DNA of 64,000 bases from Asterias amurensis. Its lineage: Eukaryota > Echinodermata > Asteroidea > Forcipulatida > Asteriidae. This document shows, piece after piece, positions 57,701-64,000 of the stretch. Made by a program: the position numbers and the translations under genes. The stretch is from contig NC_092649.1 of the NCBI RefSeq assembly GCF_032118995.1, positions 14,270,191 through 14,334,190 of the forward strand, given 5' to 3'. Each line of letters opens with the position of its first letter. Positions within the stretch are counted from its first letter, which is position 1. The notes beneath the pieces were generated by a model that saw only the letters and a program-made list of their open reading frames with translations, did no database searches and had not been told where the DNA came from.

Positions 57701-60700
57701 ACAATTTTATCACTTATAATCAAAACTCCTCATATGAAACAAGCTGATATTTGTTTTTAAGAAGGATAAACTATGTTCAGAAACTGTCTGAAGTTCATTG
57801 GAGCTAAAGATGTTTCAAGACAAGATAAGTGGCACAAGACACATGTTAACACACTTTGAAATGGTCGGTTTCTAGGTGGAGGAATATCACCGTCTGAAGA
57901 AGGAGGCAGGAATCCGGGCATCTCAGTTGCATCAAGAGTTAGATAAGATGAATCGAGACCAGAAATCTGACCAGGATCGTCTTGAGAATGAGAGACATCG
58001 TAAGAGTGAGCTACAGGCCAAGATCAGACAAAAGGAACATGAAAGGTAAGATGAATCTTAATAAACTTCTGCCCATGTTTGTGTTATTTGGTAGTTTACA
58101 CCTCTTCTGTATGCTACAGTGAGCCCAAATGTATTTTTTTTTCAAGAAAGGTCACCATTTTTAAACCATGTAATGAGCAGGTCTAAATTGTATAGCATGT
58201 GTAATGATTTTCAAATTATGTATTTTATTCCCTCTTTTTTTTTACAGAGAGGAAAACCAGAAGAGATTGGAAAAGCTAAATGAATACATCAGGTATGAGT
58301 CAGAGTTGTTTTGTTAAGAATTTACTCATTTATTAAAAAAAAAATTAATGAAGTAACACAAATTAAAAAAATGTATAAAAAAGAACATAATAAACACGGC
58401 AGCTAACGGTCGCATGGATTTGGACTGGCACCCCTGAACAAACAAAAATGACAAATAGGGAGACCGTCAATATAGGGCTAGGTAGCCTAGTTGGTCGAGC
58501 ACAAGCATATTAATCCAGAGGTCGTTGGTTGAAATCTCACACTAGTAAATTTTTCTTTGTTCAACCCCAAATTATTTGAAAATTTAATCAGTCAGTTTCC
58601 CTTGTGGTGTATCATTTTATATGTTAAATAATCCCCTGGCTGCCACTTTCTAGGTTGTGTCTTTAACTTGGGTGTGATCCCTGGCTACACAGTTTTATGA
58701 CTTATGACTGGCAACCCCCCCCCCCCCAAAAAAAAAAAATAGATATTGAGAAAAAAGGGGAGATAGTCAACGTAAGGCTTAGATTGCATTTTTGGTAGAG
58801 CACCGGTACATAAATCTGTAGGTTGATGGTTCAAATCTCGCTATAGCCCAATTTTTTTTTTATTCTGCTTTTAGAACCAGCGAGCAGGCCGTGAAGGAGC
58901 AACAACGTCTCCGAGACTCTCTGGAGGGTGATGTTGAGGGCGCTAACGAACGCATCAATAGCATCAACACTGAGTTGACGAACATCGTTGATCAGCTGGG
59001 AGAGGCAAAGGTGGATAAACATGAGAATAATCGCAGCCATAAGAAAGCAGAGCTGATTGATAACCTCAAGAGACTCTTCACTGGAGTGGTTAGTCTTCAT
59101 TCTTAGTCAGTATTTTTTTTTCTTTTTCGTGAGAGGGACGAATATGATTTGGTTTTGCCCTACACCAGGGTTTGATAAGGGCACTTCACAAACTCTTTGT
59201 GGGGATTCAAACACAACTAAAGAATGAGATTAATCTCAGGGTGGCATTTTTGTTAATCAACACCCTCATGTTGTTTATTTATCTCCCCCTTTTCTTTCAG
59301 TATGGCCGACTGATCGACCTTTGTGAGCCAACCAACAAGAAATACCAGATTGCGATCACCAAGGTCCTTGGCAAGAACATGGACGCCATCATTGTTGACT
59401 CGCAGAAGACTGCTCGAGATTGCATCCAGTACATGAAGGAGCAACGTTCGGATCCAGAAACCTTCCTGCCGTTAGACTTCATCGAGTTCCGGCCAACTAA
59501 TGACAGACTAAGGTTTACATGAGTATTCATTGGGCATTTTTCCCCCAAAAAAGTTGTTAAATTTTTATCTCTTTCCAAGGTTGTATCAAGTTTGCACACA
59601 CATCCTATTTCTAGTGTGTAAAAACCTGCAATTATTGGGAAGGTATTGCATTCTGCTCTACCAGCCAAGCTCCTAGTGGAGGATACCCATGGCTACACCC
59701 TGCTTCAGCCCTTGGAGTAGGTGGCAACATACCCCTGGGGACAGTAGATGTGGGTTGTCAGCCAAAAAGTCAAGTTAAGTGTAGCCCTCAACTTGAAGTG
59801 GCCGTTTAACCTTGTGATGTTAGGCGATATCTCACAGGGATGCGATTCTTCCGCCCTTAGGCGTAATTCCATATTTTCGACTTTGAAATCGTCTCTTCTT
59901 TTTTGGGGGTTCCTTTTTCCAGAGTCTCATCCCTGATCTCATTACAAAGAATAACTCTAAAGTTTAGGTCCTAGTGTCAGACTTTTTTGTCTCGCACCCC
60001 TGGTATTAACTCATCTGTTTTAACTGTTTTCAGGGAGATCAGAGATCCTCGTGGTGTTAAGCTTGTGATTGACATCCTTCGTTACGATCCGCCTAACATT
60101 AAGAAAGCCTTGCAGTACGCCTGCGGTAACGCTCTTGTCTGCGAGACGGTAGAAGACGCCAGGAAGATTGCGTTTGGCGGCTCAGAGCGTCACAAGGCAG
60201 TGGCCCTGGACGGAACTATGTTCCAGAAATCAGGTGTCATCTCTGGTGGTGCCAGGTAAGGACAACTTCCTCTTGAGTTTAGTGAGTGGAAGTTTGCATT
60301 CTTGAATGATTCAATGATTCCACTAAAAAATACACTGTTTTATTTACAGTAAAAACTGTATATAAAAAAATTGCAAGAATAATTTAATGTGAAAAATAAT
60401 TTATAGCCTGATATTTCGACCCTGTTTCGAGTCTTTCTTGAAGGCTTTAAAATAAGAAACATTTGTAAAAAACATGTTTGTTTACTCAGATGTTTCTTGA
60501 TATTTTGACCTCACTAATTACGTTTAAGGGCGTTGGACACTATTGGTAATTAATCAAAATTATTCTTAGCAAAAAAACTTCCTTAGTAATGAGCAATTGA
60601 GAGCTGTTGATAATATACAACAGTGTGCGAAAAGGCTTCCTCCGAAGTAATGTAATTTTTGAGAAAGAGATAATTTTCACTTAACTATTTAAATGACATC

Positions 60701-63700
60701 AGGCCCGAAGTCTTTTATTATGCATCTGAAAGCACATACATTTGTGCAACAAGGGGTGTGTTTTCTTTCACTATTCTCTTGCAACTTTAATCACCAATTG
60801 AGTCAAAATTTTCACAGGTTTGTTATTTTATGCATATGTTGGGATACACCAAGTGAGAATAGTGGTCTTTGACAATTACCAAAGTTGTACAGTGCCTTTA
60901 CATGATATTCTCGTCTGAGGGACCTCTTTAACCACATTATAGTTATTGCCAAAGATGTTTTGATTTTTTCCAGTGATTTGAAAGCCAAAGCTCGTCGGTG
61001 GGATGAGAAATCTCTCAACAATCTCAAGTCGCGTAAGACTGAGCTGACTGAGGAGCTGAAGGAGCAGCAGAAGATGAAACGTAAGGAGTCAGAACTCAAT
61101 AACATCCGCTCCCAGATGAATGGTCTGGAGACCAGACTCAAATACTCCATTAATGATAGAGATAATACTGTAAGTACAAAGGACACTTGAGTAGAGTAGA
61201 GCAGACAAGACAGTCATTTGATCGAACACGAATACTTAATCAATGATGTAGATATCACTGGCAAAAACCTAAAATTCAAGAAAATACATACCTCAGGTTC
61301 CTACTTATCCTCTTGGGCCCATAAGGCTGCAAGGTTTCCTCTCCATTGCACCTGGTCTCTGGCTTCAGGCTAGGCTTCACCCCAAGATAACCATCAAAAG
61401 GATCTCCTCTTTTTTTTTAAAGTTGTCTCTAGGTTGTTTTAGGGCATCCTACTTTCTTCCTGCCTTGTAAACACAATGTTAATGCCATCATACAGCTATC
61501 ATCCATTCTGAGGACATTTTTCCTTTCCACTGCACCAAGTTTCTGGCTTCAGGCTTGGATTCACCCCAGATCACCATCAAAAAGCTTTCCTCTTTTTTTC
61601 TGCAGTTCGCCTCCAGGTTGTGTTAGGGCGTCCTACTTTCCTTCTGCCTTCTGGACACCATGTTTTCTTTAGAAATAGCCAATCCATTTCAACTGTCTTG
61701 CCTTAACTTCCTCACATTTCCTTATCATCATAGTATGTAATTTGTGGATCTTGTGTATGGCCATCTGATTTATTCTTATTGTCTCCTTCATTTATTTTCC
61801 ATGTGTCAAAGCCATATGATAACACTAGAATGTCATGACAGGCCTATAACTATTTTGTTTGCTTGTTGCTTCCTGCAGTTGGTTTGATGGTTTGCTCAGG
61901 ATTTTCCCCAAATCTCCTTGAGCCTTCCAATTCTTGAACGAAGTGAAACAGTCAAAAAGGGGTGAAAGAAATTGTCTTGCAGTTTTGTATTTCTGATGAT
62001 GCTCAGAGTCTATATTAACAAAGAGGAATCAATGCCTCGTGACAGGAATTGTTAAATTTGTTAAATTCCTTTCCTGATTTTCTTTGGAAGTGGGTTTCTT
62101 ATGAATACTTGTTTGGAATGTACTCAAAATAATGCCACGTTTTCAAATGTTTCATAATTATTCTAAATCCACAGCAAAAGAAGATCTTATCAACAAACAA
62201 CAAAGCCATTCAGAAATTGCAGCAGGAACTAGAAGGCTATGAGGTAGGTGCATTCTAAATTTTTAATAATAATAATAATATTACCGAAGTCTTATATAGC
62301 GCACTTATCTACTAAACTAGGTAGGTACTCAAGGCGCTGAGTGTATACAGGTGTGCATACAGCAGCCAGGAACACCAGGGCGAACCCCTTTCTGGTGCAC
62401 TGGGTTCTTTTACATGCGTTACACAACACATGGGACCAACAGCTTTACGACCCATTCGAAGGATGAAGCAATGGTTAAGTGTCTTGCTTAAGGACACGAG
62501 TGTCACGGCTGGGGATTCGAACCCACACTCTGTTGATCAGAAACACCAGAGTTTGAATTCGGAGCTCTTAGCCGCTGGGCAACGACACTTCCAAAGAAAA
62601 AGGGAAAACTACATTATTTGTATTTAATCTACAAAAGGTATCAAACCCTTTAAGCAGTTGAGACACAACTGATGCCAATCCCACTTTATCAATCACTTCC
62701 ACCATTTCCTTTCCATTTCAAGCCAAGAATGGAAGCAATTGAGGAACAGATCACAGAGCGCGCCGAGCTCCTTGACGCTAAGCGCACCCAGATGAATCGT
62801 GTCGAGGATGAAGTGTTCTCGGATTTCTGCCATTCCATCGGCGTGGAGAACATCCGGCAGTATGAGGAGAAGGAGCTGCGAGCCCAGCAAGAACGCGCAA
62901 AGAAACGCCTGGAGTTTGAGAATCAGAAATCACGGCTGGGTAACCAACTGGAGTATGAGAGATCAAGAGACACAGAGGGTAATTATGATAGCTGAGCTCC
63001 CTGTGGTTTTTTAGTATATTTTTGGTGTGCTATTTGTCTTATGCTTCTTGTTTTTTATCTAATAGATGTTAAATTTGCATCAGGTATAAAGAATATTAAT
63101 TTGGTTTTTACCCATACACCGACGTGTGTCAGCACTGTATACTTGGTACTTTCCCAGGTCCTGTGAAAAAATATCACAGGCATATTACTCTGGCGGGATT
63201 CGAACCCACGACCCTTGCAATTCCAGAGCAGTGTCTTGCCTCTGGCTACCGGGCAATCTCGTTAGTCTAGTTGGTAAAACACTGCTCTAGAATTGCAGGG
63301 GTCTTGGGTTCGAATTCCGCCCGAGTAATATGCCTTTGATATTTTTGCACAGGGCCTGGGAAAGTACTGAGTATACAGTGCTGACACACATGGGTGTTTG
63401 GGTAAAAACCCAAATTAATATTGTTTTGTTATCATTGTAAATTGTTTGCTTTATTGTTGATTTATCACCGATGCTTTTGACTCTGTGTAATATTGTGAAG
63501 TGATCATCAGTGACTGGTTTGATGTTGGGTGCTTCATAAATCCTGCTTATTAATGTTATTATTATTAATTACCAAAACATGCAGACCATCTTTTTTATTT
63601 ATAATGGGCATAGTATTCTTCCTTCTTTAGTCTGATTTTCCAATTTCATTTTGCCCTTGGAAAATTCAGACAAATTGTCATCAAATAGCCTGAGACGTCT

Positions 63701-64000
63701 ATTAAAGCCTACACCATGACTTGGAGATGAGGACTTGAGTGTGATTCATTGAACCTGTCACCACAACACACAACTTTTCCTGATGTTTGTCATGTTCAAG
63801 AGTTTCTTGTGCCTGAGCTTTTTATTCTTTAAATGTTTGTAGATGAGTTTAAATTTTTAAATTAACTGTACCACACGCTTGGCTTGAAGTTCACAAATTT
63901 GTTAGTGAATTCATGAAATAAAACTTGAAGATTGAGATTGACTTAATACTCTTTTTCCTTTCTTTAGGAAATGTCAAGAAGTGGACAAAGGAAGTATCCC
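42792..64000 (+). CDS. SMC1A: Structural maintenance of chromosomes protein 1, cohesin ATPase (3' partial)
   Basis: Sixteen coding exons, about 843 of roughly 1230 residues: 42792-42900, 52318-52498, 53355-53475, 54780-55016, 55815-56027, 56407-56492, 56752-56917, 57876-58045, 58248-58292, 58875-59088, 59301-59512, 60034-60255, 60974-61169, 62175-62243, 62723-62978, 63968 onward. All phases match. Starts [19 protein letters not shown]. Walker A GPNGAGKSN spans the exon 1/2 junction. The Q-loop lies at NFLVFQGAVES (about residue 137). Coiled coil follows to about 514, then the hinge (515-657) with [39 protein letters not shown] and SGVISGGAS, then the return coiled coil. The signature and Walker B motifs lie beyond the window. 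Known role: with SMC3 and RAD21 forms the cohesin ring. Intron 1 (9.4 kb) contains an antisense kinase gene. Confidence 0.96.
43345..43481. mobile_element. palindromic MITE (GTATGGCGCCACCACTTTTT), copy 1
   Basis: CCGTATGGCGCCACCACTTT and AAAGTGGTGGCGCCATACGG form near-perfect arms around AAAAAGGGATATATCAATCA. A second copy at 43996-44133 has decayed ends. It lies in SMC1 intron 1. Confidence 0.8.
43996..44133. mobile_element. palindromic MITE (GTATGGCGCCACCACTTTTT), copy 2
   Basis: Same structure as 43345-43481: CCGTATGGCGCCACTACCTT on the left, AAAGTGGTGGCACCATCTGG on the right, and the same AAAAAGGGATATCTCA centre. Older by divergence of the arms. Confidence 0.75.
44613..50936 (-). CDS. 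mtnK: Methylthioribose kinase-like protein (APH-fold small-molecule kinase)
   Basis: Complete eight-exon gene encoding 387 residues, wholly inside SMC1 intron 1 on the opposite strand. Exons from the start: 50936-50859, 50175-50056, 48784-48658, 48224-48053, 46885-46645, 45943-45787, 45650-45548, 44778-44613 (TAG). All junctions are GT-AG and in phase. Family marks in order: nucleotide loop [12 protein letters not shown] with the lysine in [20 protein letters not shown] (hinge and following helix); catalytic [10 protein letters not shown] (bacterial MtnK: HGDLHTGS); metal site [17 protein letters not shown] (bacterial DPEFAFYGPMGFDIG); and [13 protein letters not shown] with the Arg pair of GFAGCKMIRR. 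In bacteria and plants this enzyme phosphorylates 5-methylthioribose in methionine salvage. Substrate here is inferred only; the Gly-to-Ala and Pro-to-Phe changes beside the catalytic and metal Asp leave room for another substrate. Confidence 0.85.
44922..45022 (+). repeat. family J-related fragment
   Basis: CACATCAAACTTACACGGTCTAATGATGATGATAG matches the intergenic copy near 40575-40605 in wording. It lies in the last intron of the kinase gene, with no visible ends. Confidence 0.4.
46421..46560. mobile_element. 140-bp palindromic MITE
   Basis: AAGGCTGGTTTATAGTCGGT and ACCGACTATAAACCGGCCTT form the ends, with CGCGCGATGGAAATTTTG and AATTTTCCATCGC inside. Single copy in the window, between kinase exons. 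Confidence 0.75.
46968..47325 (+). mobile_element. family D repeat, copy 3
   Basis: Matches 36765-37260 through TGGTGGAGAGCGTGTCACGT, CATCACGCGATACGCC and AGGGGTGTTGTGTTGAAAGA up to GGGAATCAAAGTGTGTTGAA. It lies in the kinase intron between exons 4 and 5. Confidence 0.65.
47326..47833. mobile_element. 508-bp palindromic element with embedded family D piece
   Basis: The outer arm AAATATCAAAGAGGCAACAC (47326 onward) pairs with GTGTTGCCTCTTTGATATTT at 47833. An inner pair, AAAACTTCTTAGCCCCTTGT and ACAAGGGGCTAAGAAGTTTT, sits near 47380 and 47590. Between them lies the family D hairpin (TTTCAACTAGTGGTTTAAACC). Confidence 0.65.
47843..48036. mobile_element. family L palindromic MITE
   Basis: GAGTCCAATTTCATAGAGCA at the left and CATCTCTATGAATTAGGGCC at the right. 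It ends 17 bp from the splice donor of kinase exon 4. Confidence 0.55.
48946..49333. mobile_element. hAT-like MITE, copy 2, inserted into a SINE-like repeat
   Basis: Ends TAAGCTTGGGCGATATC and complement, with a perfect 8-bp target duplication GTTTGGTT (48938-48945 and 49334-49341). The flanking sequence (about 48885-48937 and 49342-49505, TTTTCAGTCCCTGAAC) is one SINE-like copy split by the insertion. It lies in kinase intron 2. Confidence 0.85.
49715..49985 (-). mobile_element. tRNA-derived SINE
   Basis: Read on the minus strand: a box B-like GGGTTCGAGTCTC end (plus strand GAGACTCGAACCCACACTCT), then GTGTCCCTAAGCAAGACACT, ATCCTTCGAATGGGATGTAA and a tail with an internal 46-bp tandem (CCGCCGGGTGAACCCCTTCT twice). 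Same family as 62320-62592. Confidence 0.65.
50234..50256 (+). repeat. (CAAT)n microsatellite
   Basis: Five to six CAAT units, between kinase exons 1 and 2. Confidence 0.8.
51684..51984 (-). mobile_element. family A MITE, internally shortened, minus orientation
   Basis: Contains TGTCAAAGACCAGTCTTCTC, AACAAACCTGTGAAAATTTG and GGAGCCGTTTCTCC, ending ACCAATAGTGTCCAGTGCCT. The left terminal repeat is missing. It lies in SMC1 intron 1. Confidence 0.65.
52045..52286 (-). mobile_element. family A MITE abutting the SMC1 exon 2 acceptor
   Basis: AGACAGTGGACACTGTCGG at the left and ACCAATAGTATCCAGTGCCT at the right, TTAA on both sides (52041-52044 and 52287-52290). It is shortened to 242 bp. The element ends only 31 bp before SMC1 exon 2. 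Confidence 0.75.
52536..53132. mobile_element. nested TTAA MITE (AGGGAAGGTACACG ends)
   Basis: Ends AGGGAAGGTACACGCTTGGT and AAACACGTACCTTCCCT with TTAA outside (52532-52535 and 53133-53136). A second palindrome (GACCCTTCCCATGAAATATG near 52560 and its complement near 52785) is inserted, and the rest is family A-like in minus orientation. It lies in SMC1 intron 2. Confidence 0.7.
53783..53804 (+). repeat. 22-bp copy of the start of SMC1 exon 4 inside intron 3
   Basis: CGTGGAGTCCATTGCGATGA plus two further A bases repeats 54785-54806 exactly, with partial similarity before it (GGGTGT against GGGGGC). No AG acceptor precedes it in the right place, so it is not a usable exon. Confidence 0.6.
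54474..54616. repeat. strong hairpin, GATCAGAGCATACTGATCAAAA type
   Basis: TAATGAGTTGGG and CCCAACTCATTA bound a palindrome whose centre is ATGCTCTGATCAGAAAGCTG and complement. Same family as 31920-32052. It lies in SMC1 intron 3. Confidence 0.7.
55118..55400 (+). mobile_element. tRNA-derived SINE
   Basis: Head GACGAGTGGTCTAGAGCATC (box A-like) and GTGGGTTTCGAATGG (box B-like), then GACACTTGTGTCCTTGGGCA, as in the other SINE copies. It lies in SMC1 intron 4. Confidence 0.6.
57262..57627. mobile_element. TTAA MITE (family J), copy 2
   Basis: AGCCATTATACACTTTCGGT and ACCGAAAGTGTATAATGGCT form perfect ends, TTAA on both sides (57258-57261 and 57628-57631). The inside contains TTTACAGAAGGTAATGGTGA and the palindrome TTCTCGATAGCGAGAA. 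It lies in SMC1 intron 7. Confidence 0.85.
60528..60897 (+). mobile_element. family A MITE in SMC1 intron 12
   Basis: GGGCGTTGGACACTATTGGT at the left, AAAGTTGTACAGTGCCT at the right, with TTAA before and TTAC after. The full internal pattern is present. Confidence 0.7.
61310..61870 (-). mobile_element. degenerate LINE reverse-transcriptase 3' end, partly duplicated
   Basis: The minus strand spells broken pieces of the C-terminal end common to non-LTR retrotransposons: [10 protein letters not shown] at about 61608-61637, with SYGFDTW-like and WIG-like pieces further upstream in its reading direction (61670-61840). A second copy of the distal part lies at about 61335-61465 in tandem. Frameshifts and stops are present, so this is a fossil in SMC1 intron 13. 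Confidence 0.5.
62320..62592 (-). mobile_element. tRNA-derived SINE
   Basis: On the minus strand: box A-like TTGCCCAGCGGCTAAGAGC, box B-like GGGTTCGAATCCCC, then GTGTCCTTAAGCAAGACACT, ATCCTTCGAATGGGTCGTAA and a GCGCCTTGAGTACC tail. The clearest copy of this family in the window. It lies in SMC1 intron 14. Confidence 0.75.
63092..63422. mobile_element. 331-bp palindrome with a tRNA-like promoter in each arm
   Basis: AATATTAATTTGG and CCAAATTAATATT bound two arms matching over about 150 bp, including GTCAGCACTGTATACT and CAGGCATATTACTC. Each arm carries a box B-like sequence (GGGTTCGAATCCCGCC on the minus strand of the left arm, GGGTTCGAATTCCGCCC on the plus strand of the right arm) about 50 bp from a box A-like TTAGTCTAGTTGGTAAAAC or its counterpart. 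The tRNA-like parts point away from each other. It lies in SMC1 intron 15. Confidence 0.75.

Noticed and set aside
63240..63330. Functional tRNA gene
   Set aside because: Box A-like and box B-like sequences exist, but no convincing acceptor stem or anticodon arm closes, and the piece is one arm of a palindromic repeat.

Overview
The window is nuclear DNA of an intron-rich animal. The proteins read like vertebrate or deuterostome orthologues, the introns are filled with short palindromic transposon remnants (MITEs) and tRNA-derived SINEs, and gene density is moderate. I infer a marine deuterostome invertebrate, most likely an echinoderm and perhaps a sea star. That placement rests on overall look and is not proven. 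No bacterial operons, rRNA genes, CRISPR arrays or intact transposon proteins are present.

Layout. (1) 160-11733, plus strand: the last ten coding exons of a PTP-PEST family tyrosine phosphatase (PTPN12-like); the catalytic domain lies mostly upstream of the window. (2) 11734-20354: gene-free, holding MITEs, a 118-bp tandem repeat and AT-rich unique DNA. (3) 20355-23908, minus strand: complete six-exon SSR4 (TRAP-delta). (4) 24071-38535, plus strand: complete ten-exon GPKOW, a G-patch/KOW spliceosome factor, head-to-head with SSR4 across only 162 bp. Its second intron carries a roughly 3.8-kb array of a 56-bp minisatellite. (5) 38536-42791: GPKOW 3' end, repeats, then a compact SMC1 promoter with NRF-1-like and E2F-like sites. 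(6) 42792-64000, plus strand: the first 16 coding exons of SMC1 (cohesin ATPase), running off the right edge. (7) 44613-50936, minus strand, wholly inside SMC1 intron 1: a complete eight-exon methylthioribose-kinase-like gene.

Functionally these are mostly housekeeping genes: ER translocon (SSR4), splicing (GPKOW), chromosome cohesion (SMC1), adhesion and cytoskeletal signalling (PTPN12). The nested kinase is the most distinctive gene, because animals normally salvage methylthioadenosine through MTAP and have no need of an MTR kinase. All exon models were assembled by hand from splice signals, reading phase and remembered family sequences. Phases match at every junction of all five genes.

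The repeat landscape is rich. Several MITE families are bounded by TTAA, one family has 8-bp target duplications, there are nested insertions, and there is a 331-bp palindrome with a tRNA-like Pol III promoter in each arm.
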